Shown in pieces: positions 21,006 through 34,345 of a stretch of 64,000 nucleotides of DNA. The notes under the pieces are model-generated. The model was not told where the DNA came from. It made no database searches and saw nothing but the letters and a program-made list of their open reading frames with translations. The position numbers and the translations under genes are program-made. Positions within the stretch are counted from its first letter, which is position 1, and each line of letters starts with the position of its first letter. The stretch is from Rapana venosa (taxonomy: Eukaryota > Mollusca > Gastropoda > Neogastropoda > Muricidae), in contig CM054138.1 of NCBI GenBank assembly GCA_028751875.1, positions 36,752,748 to 36,816,747 of the forward strand, read 5' to 3'.

Positions 21006-24000
21006 CTGAGATGACGTGTTGGAAAAGTGCTCCTCATTATTAATGAAATGTGATTGTGTTTGCTGTTGTATTGAGACCATTTTTTGCAGTAGTAATAGTT
21101 TAGGACTGGTGCACAGGAAAATATCATCAAATAATCTCAGAGGTCAGTGATCCGCCGAAATTAACATTTTTTCTAAATACAAATGATATAAAAGAAGGAC
21201 TGTGTTTTTGATGCCACTCAAACTTTATTCAAACCAAAACCACCGTTACTGCGATTTGTCCTTGACCTTTTTTTTGTTTTCATTTTTGGGCGGGTGTACT
21301 TTTAAAAAAATTTTCAGCAGTAAAAGGACAGGGCTTGAAAAGAAAAAAAAAAGTCAAAAAGGTAAAATTTTTTTACAACCAGGCAAAACCATGCAAGTAA
21401 GGGGACGGCTTTTTCCCCCCCAGATTCACAGGGACTATTTTTACTTTTAAAAAGGGGATAAAGACACATAGAAGAAAATTTGGGGGCCTTTAGATAAAGA
21501 ATATCCATTTCTTTGAAAAAATTTAAATTTCACTAAAAAAAAGGGGTGATCCCAAAACCAGGGATAATTTAAAAGGACATACAAAAAGAGGGGCAAGGGA
21601 TGTTTACAGATTAAAAACTTGAGAGAAAGCGGGAATCAATGGAAAAAATTGAAAAAAGCAAAACAATGCAAAATTCTTCAACGGGAGGAACAGGAAGGTG
21701 AAAGGGACACACAATTACCAAAATTTCTTTGACATTCTGAATGACCTTTCCCCCTTATTTGGGACGGCGTCGGGAACATAGAAAAAGGGCAATCGCATTG
21801 GAACCCAAAACGTTCGGGGAAGGGGAGAACCACACCCATCATCTTCATTTTTTGCCGATGGTCGATAAAGGGCGGTGAGGGAAAGACAAGAATTCGGGAA
21901 AACCCGGAGGAGAAGGGGAAATTAAGGTTTCATCTGACCCACTTACATAAAGGGGAAACTATTGATTTTCCATCACCCCCAGGGCAAAGTACCTATTTCC
22001 ATCAGGGAAAATTTCAACTAAAGGACAAGCCAATCCAATCACTGGCTAAAAGACCAAAAGAGGACACAAAAAATCTCAACCCCTTACCCCAACAAATGAA
22101 ATGGCCCCCCAATTTCCCTGAACAGGGGGATTTGACCCCATCCGCAGAGGCACCCACCCCTGGGGTATGCAGACAGCCCATCAGCCGGGGAAGCAGAGGG
22201 CTCAGCAGAACTTCCGTCCTCCACAATGAAAGGGATCACCCATGTGCCACAACCATCCCCCATCCACAACAGACCCTGGCAGAAACCCTTTTGGGATCAT
22301 CAACCAGCAGGGGGCTCAACAGAGTGCCAGAGGCAGCCAGAGGGAACCCCCAAACCCCAACCCCCCCGCCCCCGGGCATGCCAGGGGCGCTGTAAAAGGG
22401 GACGGCTCAGAAAGACGGAAAAGGGGGCCCGGGCTGACCCTTTGCCGGGACCACATTCCTATAGGGGGGGCAGAAAGTCAGGGAAAACAGGGACGGGCAC
22501 GGGAAAATTATTTGGGTAAAGAAAATCTCACAAACACAGACCCCGGGTTTAAAAATTCCCATTTTTTCCCGGGTTCAAAGTCAAAACACTGCAAACATGC
22601 TCAAACTTCAAAAAAACAAAAAAAAAAAATGAAACTCTTGAACGGACATCAAGGATTGTGACAGGTGAAACTAAAATCTTTTACCAACATGATAAAAAAG
22701 GTTTTTTTTGGGCATTTAAATTTTTGTAGGTTAAACAAAACAAAAGACTGATGACAACTTGTACCCCACTGATATGGTACGGTTAAAGGGAGATTAAAAG
22801 AAAAACAAAGACAAAACGGAAAAATGATGGTGACTCTTCGGACAAAGCTACTGATCAAAAAAAAAGGACAAGAAAAAAAACAGAGACGGGTGAAACAACT
22901 GACAATAACAATATGACGTTGCAAAAGCCTTTTAATGACAGAGTCAGTTGTCAGGGAATTAAAGAACGAAAAAAACAGGGGGTAAAAGAAGAAATACAGA
23001 AAACAGAAAACCCGGGGGGGCACATACAAGTACAATTTGCCCCATTGTTAAAAAAACCGGGAAAGAAAAAATACTCGGGGAAATCAATAAAACGGGAGGG
23101 ACCCACAGGGGCCACGAACAAACCAAAAAAAACAAAGGCGGGCAGATCAGACTCTGGACACGAAGCGGGCCCCAAAGGGCCCAACGTGCGTTTCTCATTG
23201 GGTCATTCAAACAAATTCCGTAAATGCCTGAAAGGGTCCGGAAACCAAAGAAAGCTCACCGATCTTTAACAGACACACCGGAAAGGAAGAAATTTTCAAA
23301 GAAAAAAAAACCCCCAAAGGGTCAAGGGCAAATTTTAAAAAAATGATGATACCCCATGCATGCCCAAAATTAGGGACCCGGCCGGGCCCAAGAACTCACG
23401 GGTCGAGGGGGAAATGGCCCGCACCTCCCACAACATTAAAGGTTTAGAGGCAAATCTATCAAGTTTTTAATGTTTCTGGAAAAAATTTTCTAAATTAAAA
23501 TTTTAAAAGGGCCCTTTTTGCCCTAAAATTGACAATAAGATTTTGTTAGTTTTTTTTTTTTGTTTTGGGATATTATTTTTTAACAAAAATTTTTTACATC
23601 GGGGTTGATTTTCCTTTTTTTAGGGATAGTTAAATTTTCCATTTCAAGGCTAAAAAACGCCCACACAAGGAAAAATATTGGGAGGGGTATTCTTTTAGCC
23701 CAAAAATTTTTTGGGACTTTTGTGGATAAAGTTAGGTGGATTTTTACAATACCATTGTTTAAAGTTGCACAGAGTTTTATTTGGAACTAACAAAGATATT
23801 TGTTTTTTTGTACATCTTTCCCCCCATGTGATTCTGCATTCGGGAAAACTAAAAAAAGGGGGGTGTGGCATGGAAGAGCTAGAACAGTGGTTTTCTTTTA
23901 CTTCAAATTTTAAAGATGATTTTAAACTGTTGCTAAATTTACCTCAAACCCCCCGTTTATCCCTGGGCCCGGGGCAACCGTTGGGGTACCCGCACCGGCC

Positions 24001-24830
24001 CGCAAGGGACCCCAAAGGGTTTTTGTCCTGGGCTGTTTTCAGGGGGCTTGGTCAGGAGGCCGGTCCACTCCTTAGGGTTTGGGTAACCAGCTTTGCGTGG
24101 TCGTCCCTTTCCTCCTTGCTCCTTCCCCCATTCCCTCAGGACTGTCTTTTACAAACGTTAAAGCCCCGTTGTGTGGCCCCAAACCCCTCATTTTCCCCCG
24201 GTTTGACTGTACAAACAATGGGTTTTTGTTTGCCAGCCATTTTCCTCGATCTGCTGCCAGACGTTCATTGGTTTTTTCGGTCCGTAGGGGGGTTCAGGTT
24301 TCCCCTTTAGCCTTTTACTCAAAAAGGGTTGAATTTCGAAAAGTTCAAACGGGCGTAAGTGTCCTTTCTTCCCCAGCTGTACAAGGAAAAGGATGTGACG
24401 AGTGCCTTGAAAAGTCGACCTTTGTGTGGGGGCGGGTGGGAGGGGGGGGCCCACACTTTTGCCAGCTTTGTCATTGGGGGGAGTGCCACAGCAAGTCTGT
24501 TTTTCACCTCTTGTGGCCGTGCCTTTTTTGGGGGGGACTGCCCAAGGTCTTGAAAGGTTTTTCCCCTCCCCCAAGGGCTCGCCACCTCTTTATCGGTGGG
24601 AGGTTTGTGTTTTAACGGTTTACTAATCTGGGTCCTTTTCCCTGCTGATCTCCATAAAACCCTGGCTTGGGTGATGTTTTTAGTCTGGTTTGGGGAATCC
24701 TGGAGTTCTTTTTCAACCCGCGGCCCTGGGAACAATAAACCGTCGCGAATCGAAGATTCAGACTTGGGGTTCCTCCTATTGGGGAAATTTTTCCCCTTTA
24801 AAACCAAGGGGCCTCCCTTCAGGATTTCTC
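21006..24830. other. Poor-texture block without a supportable gene
   Basis: From about 21250 the sequence has the same inflated homopolymers as the left edge. Several 100-200-residue frames exist on both strands but are biased in composition (runs of P, G, K, F) and show no conserved motif. A proline/arginine-rich frame near 22100-22520 and a lysine-rich one near 22913-23269 could be remnants of a retroelement ORF1 or gag. I do not call them. At about 24830 it switches to clean RTE sequence. Confidence 0.5.
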
Positions 24831-25530
24831 CAGGAACACGTTGAAAAGAACGGGGGATAGCGGGCAGCCTTGTCGAACTCCAACTGAAGTCCGGAAGAAC
24901 TCCCCGATTTCTCCACCCATGAGGACTGCACTGTGGGAGCTGTCATACAGCGCCTGAATGACTTGAATCAGGTCCTCGTCGAAGCTATAGTCTCTCATGA
25001 CTTGCCACAGAGCTTCTTGCCACACTCGATCGAAGGCCTTCTTGAAGTCAATGAAGTTGTTGTAGAGCTGTAGCTGATGTTGGAGATGCTTCTCTATGAG
25101 CATTCTGATGTTGAAGATCTGTTCGACAGTGCTTCGACCTGGTCTGAATCCTGCTGTTCTTCTGATAGGATTTCTTCTGCTTGTGGTTCAGTCTGTTCAA
25201 GCAATGCGTAGCAAACTTTGCTTGGATGCTTATCAGACTGATTGTTCTGTAATTTTGGCACTTCTTCAGGTCTTCCCTTCTTTGGAAGTGGAACTATGAG
25301 GGATTGGGTCCACTGTTCAGGCCACTCTTTGCTGGTCCAGATGCGTTGGCAGATGTTTTGTTAATGCCTTGATCATCTCTGGGCCTCCGTTCTTGATGAG
25401 CTCAGCCGGGATGTTGTCAATCCCTGGTGACTTGCCTCCTTTCAGGGATCTTACTGCTTCTTCTACCTCTTCCTCCAGCACCTGTGTGCTTTCAGGATCT
25501 GATGGTCTGGGATCTTGCTCGTGAAGTTTG
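24819..25530 (-). mobile_element. RTE-type fragment 1 (RT core)
   Basis: On the minus strand it reads LKGGKSPGIDNIPAELIKNG (about 25455-25380), an EEQAGF-like stretch, then IEKHLQHQLQLYNNFIDF, KKAFDRVW and VGVRQGCPLSPVLFNVFLE before ending at poor-texture sequence. It is the same family as the RTE in LINE B, with the VLFNVF spacing that copy lacks. There are at least two frameshifts (25150-25400). Its 3' half is absent. Confidence 0.8.
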
Positions 25531-25563
25531 TTAAAATCCCCTGTTGCTAACAGGGGATTTTAA
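25531..25563. repeat. Perfect palindrome at the RTE/LINE C junction
   Basis: Arms 25531-25545 (TTAAAATCCCCTGTT) and 25549-25563 are exact reverse complements separated by GCT. The right arm is LINE C endonuclease sequence (TGDFN). The left arm carries the same bases inverted at the end of the minus-strand RTE fragment. Confidence 0.85.
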
Positions 25564-28500
25564 TGCTCGAACAGCTAACCAGAATTACAATATGGGTGAA
25601 GACTTTGATGATTTTGAAAATTTGTATTCTTTTTCCAATATTCAGTTGCCTAGAAAATCACATGATTCAGAAACAAACGTATTTGGTAACCAATTAATCG
25701 AGTTATGTAATATGTTTGATTGTGCTATTTTGAATGGGCTTTGCAATCTAGGTTTTGATGATAGTTACACATTTATAGCATCTTCTGGTTCAAGTACAGT
25801 CGACTATTTTATTGCTCTTTGGACTCAATAACATCTGTTCAAATACTTTCTCTGGTTGTGGAAAGTTTAACAGAATCTGACCACCTTCCGGTTTCTTTGA
25901 AGATTGAAGTTGTTAACAATATTTCAGAAAATGCATGCGATCATACCTCTAAAAGTAAGGTTCACTGTTCACTGGTCCCGTAACCCGCCAGGGTCGTGGG
26001 GGCGCTGCATGGTGGACGAACGGTGGACCAGCTGGCTCCACTTAGCGCGGTCGTGGGCAAGTGCCTGGGTGACACTGAAGTCCTCCCCTGTCCAATCACG
26101 GATGTCGTCGGCCCACTTTCTCCTCTGTCTGCCCCGTTTCTCTTCCCATGGACTGTTCCTTGCAGGATGGTCTTTTGCAAGTCCTTCTGAGCGTGTTTAA
26201 CGTGCCATACCATCTGAGTTTCCTCTTTTCGCCGTGGTCAGTAGGTCTTCATAGTCCCGCACCTGTTGAGTGATCATTCTGCGGACTTCATTGTTGGTGA
26301 CATGGTCCTTGTATGAGATGCCAAGGAGCCTTCTGAGGCATCTCATTTCACTGCTTGGATCCTCCTTTGTAGGTCTGCTTTTAATGTCATGCCTCACATG
26401 CGTAAAGCAGATTGAGGTGACTAGCGCGTTTAGTAACTTTACCTTGGTTCCGAGAGGGATGTTTCTGTCTCTCCATATGGTCTTCAGTCTTGCCATTGCT
26501 GCTGCTGTTTGTGCCGCTCTTGCTAGGATTTCGGTCTTCGATCCCTCCTCACTTATGAGGTATCTTATGACAAACTTGTATGGAATGAGGAAAAGAAAGA
26601 TGAATTTCTTAAGGCTTTAAACACTGTTGATATACAGAATAGATTTGCAATAGCCACAAGTATGATAGAAAAACAACTTAGAAGAGGCTTTAGACATATT
26701 GTTGAAAGTGTGAAAGGGGCCCTAGTGTATGCATGTTGAAAGGATGTCTCGCATAAAAATAAAATTAAAAAGAGTGAATGGTTTGATGATGAATGTGAAA
26801 TTGCGAAAAAAGGAAAGTAGACTTAAATTAAACAATTCAGAAAAACCAAAATGAAGAGACAGGCTAATTTGTTGAAAAAAGGAAAATCTATAAACGGTTG
26901 TTAAGGACTAAAAAACAAGGTTACAGAAGAATGAAAGCAGAATCTTTAGCAAGTAACATTTCAAATTCTTCTCACTTCTGGAAAGAAGTAAGGAGTATGG
27001 GGTGTGGAAATCGTGCAGTAGTTTACAACAATATTAGTACTGAAGACTGGTTTAATCATTTTAAAAGTGTTTTTCAGAACCTTGATGAAAACATAGAAAG
27101 CAACTGTGTGAATATTGATTTACAGGAAGGAACTGAACATATTTTAAATCAAGATATATCTGAAAATGAGGTTGTGCAAGCAATATCTAAACTCAAATAG
27201 GAAAGTCCAGTGGCATTGACAATATATCAGCTGAAATGTTGAAAAATGGAGGCAAAAGTGTGCGGGAGTTTTTGGTAAAATTTTTTAAACACTGTTTTCA
27301 GTTTAGGAGTCTATCCAAAGACTAGTCAAAAGCCATAATAATACCTATTTACAAAAAAGGAGATCCTGATAAATACAGATAATTACAGAGGAGTCTCATT
27401 GTTAAGTATTATTTCAAAATGTTATACAACCATATTAAATGCAAGATTGTATAACTGGTTAGAAGACAACAATGTGATTTCTGAAAGTCAAGCAGGTATT
27501 CAACAGTAGATCAAATATTTAATTTATATGCTATCGTCCAGAAATGTATGATGAAGAAACGCAGAAAGTTATATGTAGCATTTGTTGATTTTAAAAAAGC
27601 ATTTGATTCTGTTCATCATGATAAACTTCTTGAATGCATGAGAAATCAAGGTGTGAATGGGAAGATTTTTGGCTTCTTTGAAGGCAATGTATATTTTCTT
27701 TAGTCTCGTGTGTACGTGCAAATTGTGAATTTACTGAATATTTTGAGTGCCCTATTGGGGTAAGACAAGGTTGTGTTTTAAGTCCTACTTTATTTTCTGT
27801 ATTTATAAATCAACTTGCTACTCACATGAATGTGAAAGGAAGAATGGTGTACAAGTTTTGCCAGACATTATGGAATTGTTTATATTATCTTTTTGCTGAT
27901 GATGTGGCTTTACTATCTACAACAGTATATGGCTTACAAAATCAATTAAATATCCTGCAGAACTGTTGCAATGACATGAAATTAAATGTGAACACTGAGA
28001 AAACTAAAGTCATGGTATTCAGAAAAGGAGGGTATTTAGGACGACATGAACAATGGTTTTTGGGTGGTAAGAAACTAGAAGTAGTGAATAGTTATTGTTA
28101 TTTGGGATTCCAATTTACTACAATGAGCAGTATGAAAAGAGGTACTGAACATCTAGCATCTAAGGGGAAGAAAGCGGTAGTCCAATTGAATAAAGGCTTT
28201 TCAAAAATACAAGGAAATGACTACCAAAGCATTTTTTAAGATTTTTGATGTTAAAGTTCAACCGATTCTGCTATATGCTTCTGAAGTATGGGTTTAAACA
28301 ATTAGATCATATAGAAAAAGTTCATACTATGGCTTGCAAAAGATTTTTAGGTTTTACCAGTTAGAACTCCAAATTCAATGGTCTATGGTGATTTGGGAAG
28401 ATTCCTCTTCAGTTAATTCGTGTGTTGCGGTCTTAAGGTATTGGTTTAGATTATTACAAATGAAGAATGAAAGACTGCCACATATAGCTTATCAGATGTT

Positions 28501-29627
28501 ATTAGAATTTGACAAAATGGGTAAAGTTTGTTGGGTGTCGAAAATCAGGGGAATTTTATGTAAGACAGGATTTAGCTTTGTTTGGTTGCAGCAGGGTGTT
28601 GGTCAGGTCAAAGTGTTTCTAAGACTATTTAAGCAGAGAATGGTTGATCTATACATACAAGAATGGTCTGGCACTATAAGAGACCGTGACAGATATGACA
28701 ATTACAGATCTTTTAAAATCATTTTTGAAAAAGAAAAGTACGTGTCTGACATGGATACCTACTGTTTTAGAGTTGCCATCTCACAAGCTAGATTTAATGT
28801 TCTCCCTATTAATGCAAATGTACATCGCTTTAGCAATCTTCCCCAGAAGAAATCTTGTCCATTTTGCAAGTCAGCAAAGGAAGATGAAAAATCATTTTCT
28901 GTTTGTGTGTCCTGCATATTCTGATTTAAGAGCCAAGTTTCTTGGGGGTTAGCTTCACCCCAATCCACTTGTATTACAAGTGTCAAATTCCGAACAAATG
29001 CATGGTGTCTCAAGGTACATTTTTCACGCAGTGAACAAAAGAAAGAAAGAATTGGCTGGAATTTAATGCTGGTATTGATGTTCATCTCAATTTTATTTCA
29101 GGGTAAAGATGTGTTCATGGTATTTAACACTGCTTTGAAATGGTTGTGTGTGTGTGTTGGAGGGGGGGGGGGGGTGCGTGTGGGGCGTGTTTTTTGTTTG
29201 TGTGTATGTGTGTGTGTACCTGTGTGTGTTTGTGTGTATGTGTGTGTGTGTGATTGTATTGGCAAAGCAGGTAATGCTGAAAAGTAGCCTATCATGCCTA
29301 TGCTGATGTAAACTTGAAAAGTGATTGAGACTTCATCTTTATGAATGTTAACTTATAGCATAAACAGCGATGTTGAAGGTGATGTGTTTGGATTGTAGCC
29401 ACCCATAGCAATGTTTTCTCTTGGTCATGACTGTGTTGAGGAGGACAATAATGATGACACTCTTAGTCGTATGTAATGTATTGGAATGTGTTTTATTACT
29501 GGAAAATCGATAGAAAGTTTGTTTTTGTTTTCTCGTTTACTTGTTACCACTCCCCTTTGTCCCTTTCACTTGTATTGTGGCCCAAGGCCGAAGTACAATT
29601 AAAATGTTCAGAGTTCAGAGTTCACTC
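25546..29627 (+). mobile_element. LINE C: non-LTR retrotransposon of the LINE B group, 5'-truncated
   Basis: It starts inside the endonuclease (LTGDFNARTANQN, SGSSTVDYFI, ESDHLPVSLK). An RTE fragment interrupts it at about 25975-26560. It then resumes with KLVWNEEKKDEF and the linker (YRRMKAESLASNISNSSHFWKE). The RT has NYRGVSLLSI, AFVDFKKAFDSV, IGVRQGCVLSP, LFADDVALL and FRKGGYLGRHEQW. A zinc-like CPFCKSAKEDE region and a basic end with stop at 29064-29066 follow. The 3' UTR includes GT-rich DNA (29140-29255) and ends GGCCCAAGGCC...TTAAAATG, GAGTTC repeats and CTCTCTC. There are many frameshifts. Confidence 0.8.
25975..26560 (-). mobile_element. RTE-type fragment 2 (C-terminal domain) inside LINE C
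   Basis: On the minus strand it reads TEILARAAQTAAAMARLKTIWRDRNI, then SEMRCLRRLLGISYKDHVTN, DYEDLLTTAKR and KTILQGTVHGKRNG: the connection and C-terminal region of the same RTE group. It is 5'-truncated and interrupts LINE C between the endonuclease and the linker. I could not find a clean target duplication. It is not the missing half of fragment 1, since on the minus strand its 3' part comes before fragment 1's middle part. Confidence 0.75.
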
Positions 29628-29633
29628 TCTCAT

Positions 29634-30153
29634 CAGAAGAAACAATGTCCATTTTGTAAACCCAAAGTTGAAGATGAAAAGCATTTCCTTTATGAATGTT
29701 TTGTGTATAATGATTTAAGAATTAAATTTTTAAGGGATTGTGTTGATACACCTTTACATGATCTACTTAAAGCAGAAAACAGTAGTAAAAATCACTGCCT
29801 GTCTTGATATATATTCCACGCCATCAATAAGAGAAAAAGTTTGTTGTATTAGGATATTTGCATCACAAACGAAGATATGGTATCGTCTTGTTATGATTTT
29901 GAAAACTATATATGTATATTGATTTTATCCAGACATAAGGAAGATACATTTAGATCAAATAGTGAATTGTGTTTGATACATATGGATTTTTATGTATTTG
30001 TGCATTGTCTTCATTATTTCTTTCACTGAAAGTGAGCTTGGTATTGTGTATGTTATCCGGTTTTGCCCACTCTGTGGCATTTTCAATTCCTTCTACGCCA
30101 ACCATGTATTATGGCCTAAGGCTGAGATACATTAAATTTCTGAGTTCTGAGTT
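29634..30153 (+). mobile_element. LINE D: short 5'-truncated copy directly behind LINE C
   Basis: It begins at the zinc region (QCPFCKPKVEDEKHFLYEC, then YNDLRIKFL) right after the CTCTCTC end of LINE C. It ends with GGCCTAAGGCTGAGATACATTAAAT, GAGTTC repeats and CTCTCTGAG. The two copies are thus head-to-tail with only a few bases between them. Confidence 0.8.
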
Positions 30154-30187
30154 CTCTCTGAGTCTCTCTCTCTCTCTCTCTCTCTCT

Positions 30188-30239
<52 letters not shown>

Positions 30240-30242
30240 CTC
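30154..30242 (+). repeat. (TC)n microsatellite behind LINE D
   Basis: A nearly pure TC tract with a few TT/CC interruptions follows the LINE D tail. Confidence 0.9.
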
Positions 30243-30821
30243 GAAGGCAAGATATTTTTCTATCTTATCGTCCGATGATGATATTGTGATCAAATCGGTT
30301 GCAAAGTTTATTGCTGAAGCACTGAAATTAAGACAATTACAGCTAAGTTCCAATTAGCTTAACATTTGTGACTAAACTAAAGTAACATTTATATTATGTA
30401 AACTCCAGCATTTTGTGAAACACATAAAGAAACATTTATAATTACGCTGTAGTCTCCAGCAAGAATATTTTTTGAAAATTTCACATACAATGTCAATGGA
30501 TGGTCTAATATAGCATTCTAGAATGTTCTTTTCATTATTTTAGTTTATTGCTTATTGGTTCTTATTGTTCATCCTTGTTATTACTTTGTGTTCATTTTGA
30601 AACTGAGTTTACGTCACAGCTTAAAGTCGTATCCGTTCATAAGAGCTCATTTTTGGTTTTTTGGTTTTCGTTACGTTAATGCATCATGTGATTTTTCTTG
30701 TATTTATTTGTATTTACAAAAGAAAGTCGTGTATAACCCCCCTTGTCAATAGGCCTCTTTGGGCAATGACAATAAATTGGTCAAAGCGTCAAAGCGTCAA
30801 AGCGTCTCTCTCTCTCTCTCT
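30243..30821 (+). other. Intronic stretch ending in a LINE-tail-like segment
   Basis: Nothing coding is seen. Near 30745-30805 it reads AATAGGCCTCTTTGGGC, an AATAAATT, three GTCAAAGC units and then a TC tract, an order like the other LINE 3' ends in this window. TCTCTCAGAAACAAG (30807-30821) is the left target duplication of the next element. Confidence 0.45.
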
Positions 30822-31184
30822 CAGAAACAAGGGGTGCCCATCACGTGATGTGAAGGAGAAGACTAACGGAAATTGCTCTGGTATTTTTGTGAAATAGTAT
30901 CTAGTTCTAAGTGGTTTTATTTTTTCATTGTTGGCATGTAGTTAGATCAGGAGGATGGGAATTTCAGTGCAACTGTACAGGGCTGTCTGTGGGGCATTTG
31001 CGGCAGTATTTGCCTGTTTCATGTCGAAACGGGCAGAATTCAAATCTGCCATGCATACCTCCATCCTGAAAAGTAAGTGAGACTGTGTCCTGTTAGGACT
31101 GACCCTCACCTATCTATTTTGGGGGGGCCAATGTATGGGCCAATGGCCTTTTTGTGAATAAATCTTGAGATCGCGTTTTCGAGT
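30822..31184 (+). mobile_element. Internally deleted LINE A derivative (363 bp)
   Basis: About 300 bp match the LINE A 5' UTR from its first base (GGTGCCCATCACGTGATG to ACCTATCTATTTTGGGGGGG). They are then joined to a 60-bp LINE-like 3' end (AATGGCCTTTTTGTGAATAAAT...CGAGTT). Flanks TCTCTCAGAAACAAG (30807-30821) and TCTCTCAAAAACAAG (31185-31199) match at 14 of 15 bases and belong to the TC-satellite. It has both ends of a LINE and no ORF: a SINE-like, non-autonomous derivative that was itself transposed. Confidence 0.75.
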
Positions 31185-31186
31185 TC

Positions 31187-31936
<750 letters not shown>

Positions 31937-34345
31937 CAACACTGATATATGTAGTGATCTTGATTGCAGCATAACAGAAAATGAGGTATATGATGCTCTA
32001 AAAGTATTAAAAGATAACAAGGCACCTGGACCAGATGGCTTAATTAATGAGTTTTATAAGTATTCCAATTCATATATTGCTTTATTCCTTGTAAAATATT
32101 TCAATCAGCTCTTTGAACTAGGAACATATCCAGATGAATGGTCAGAGTCAGTAATACATACTCTACATAAGAAAGGAGATATTAATTGTCCTGATAATTA
32201 CAGACGAATATCTTTGTTGAATGTGTGTAGTAAAATATATAGCTACATCTTGAACAAACGTCTTACCACATGGGCAGAGGAAAATAGATTATAAACAAAT
32301 CTCAAGCAGGTTTTTGTCAGAACTACAGTACTATTGATCACATATTTACTCTTTTTGCTTTGGTACAGAGGCAGCTTCTCAATCACTGTAAACTATATGT
32401 AGCATTTCTCGATTTTAGAAAAGCTTTCGATTTAGCAGATAGACACCATCTCTGGGCTGTTCTTAGAAAAAACGGTATCAAAGGTAGGATGTATAGAGCC
32501 ATTAAAAGTATGTATAAGGTCGTTAAAGCAAGAGTAAGGGTTGGTAGAGATTTAACAGATATGTTTTTCTGCCCTCTTGGTGTAAAACAAGGAGAAGTAT
32601 GCAGCCCAATTTTGTTTTTCTTTTCTAATAAATGAGCTGGCCATTGACATTCAAGCTCAGGCAAACATGGCATTTAGGCTGTCCCCAGAGGACGTTTCTG
32701 AAATTTTTATCTTGTTATTTGCTGATGACGTTCTTCTGCTATCTTATTCAGTAATAGGTCTTCAGCAACAATTGAACATTTTAAAAGGTACTGCTAACAG
32801 ACTTGGCCTCATTGTGAATTTTGACAAGTCAAAGGTTATAGTATTCAGGAAAGGTGGATACATTTCATCAAAAGAAAAATGGCTATACGGTAATACAAAA
32901 TTGGAGATAGTCAATTGTTACAAATATTTAGGAGTTATCTTTTCCATTGGCTTAACTTTTTCATATGCATTAGATGATATGGCTCTTAGAGCAAGAAAAG
33001 CAACTGTTTGTATTTTGAAACTGTTATGGACAGTTGGTGACCAGTCCCCATCATTATTTTTCATGTTGTTTGACTGCCAAATTCAGCCAATGTTGACATA
33101 TGGCTCTGAAGTTTGGGCGCTAATGGCAGACCACAAGACTATTGAACGTGTTCATACATTTGCGTTGAAAAGGTTGCTCAATGTCAGTATCAGAACACCT
33201 AATGCTTTAATTTATGCAGAGACTGGAAGATATCCACTCTATGTAATTACTCACACTAGATGTATAAAATATTGGCTGAAGATGATGACAATGCCTGAAC
33301 ACAGATTTCCACTAAAAGCTTACAAAATGTTGTACAACCTTCATTGCAACAATAAGAATAATTGGGTCTCCAAAATATGTTTCACATTGTATCGTTATGG
33401 GTTTGGTCATGTGTGGGAAAACCAAGGGGTCACATATATTAATGTCTTTTTGCGTGAATTCAGACAGAGACTTATAGATTGTTTTCATCAGGACTGGAAT
33501 GGTGATGTCTCTGGAGAACGATTTTCATTTTATACATCCTTTAAATCTGTTCCTGGTCTACCACAAGCTGTGTTTGAAGTGAAGAATTATGCTGTAAGAA
33601 AACAATTGTTACGTTTTAGATTAGGTGTCTCACCATTAAAAACTCATAGGTATCGACATGTTGCTCAATCAGTAGAAAGTTTATTTTGTCCATTTTGTAA
33701 AGATGCTCTTGAATCGGAAGTTCACTTTTTGTTGGTGTGTCCAGTATATTGTGAAATTAGGGAAAAATACTTACCTCATAAATTTTTCTCACGACCATCA
33801 GGGTTGGCAGCGACACTTCTGATGGCCAGTGAAAAACATTCTAAAGCACTTGCATGGTATATATTCGAAGCTTTTCAAAAGAGGCGAAATGAAACAGAAA
33901 AACCATGACAGACTTCTTAAATCAACCAACATGTTTATTGTTTTGAAAACGTGGAAGATCTTGATTATTCATTTCTGGTATGCCATTTGTATATTAATGA
34001 GAATTAGCTTATTTGCATTTGTAAGGGCATGTGTGTATGGTGTGTGTGCATGCATGCACATGTGTTTGTGTATAATTATAGGTGTGAGAGTGTGTGTGTG
34101 TGCGTGTGTGCGAGCGTGTGTGTGCATGCATGCGTGTGTGTGAGTATGTGTGTGAGTATGTGTGTGCACGAGGGAGAGGGAGAGAGAGAGAGCGCACATT
34201 AGACTGATCTTTACATGCAACCTTGAAATTGTTGACAAATTTAATGTGAAGTGTTTTGCTTTAGTTTGTTTTGTTTCAAGATGTTCTGAATCTCATGTCA
34301 TGGGCATATGGCCTGGTACATTAAATGTTCCGAGTTCCGAGAGTT
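31937..34345 (+). mobile_element. LINE E: 5'-truncated non-LTR retrotransposon with 14-bp target duplication
   Basis: CTCATTGTACCATG is exact at 31923-31936 and 34346-34359, so both ends are defined (2,409 bp). It begins in ORF2 ahead of the RT and ends CATATGGCCTGGTACATTAAATG followed by GAGTTCCGAGAGTT. The 3' UTR has a GT/CA-rich tract (34030-34165). The target is TC-satellite. The coding part is the best preserved of the LINEs here. Confidence 0.85.
31950..33908 (+). pseudogene. LINE E ORF2 reverse transcriptase, few lesions
   Basis: The RT starts with TENEVYDALKVLKDNKAPGP and continues with DNYRRISLLNVCSKIYSY. A lesion at about 32290 is followed by LYVAFLDFRKAFD and VKQGEVCSPILF. A frameshift near 32625 leads into a 413-codon frame: INELAIDIQ, LLFADDVLLLS, FRKGGYISSKEKWLY, KYLGVIFS, then the connection domain and CPFCKDALESEVHFLLVC (zinc region), TGA at 33906-33908. 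The catalytic FADD is intact, and GEVC replaces the usual GCVL. Two or three breaks make it a pseudogene. Confidence 0.8.

Noticed and set aside
20655..21130. Arg-Glu-rich minus-strand proteins here and at 30132-30353 and 31245-32020
   Set aside because: RERERE strings are the reverse complement of (CT)n.
22096..23269. Proline-, glycine- and lysine-rich frames as a candidate gene
   Set aside because: Inflated homopolymers generate these residues, frames on both strands look alike, and no motif is recognisable.
24079..24807. Overlapping 160-180-codon frames on both strands
   Set aside because: Poor-texture, G/C-run-rich sequence; no family resemblance and no consistent frame.
24819..26560. 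The two minus-strand RTE pieces as one element with LINE C inserted in it
   Set aside because: On the minus strand the C-terminal part comes before the RT core, the wrong order for one element.
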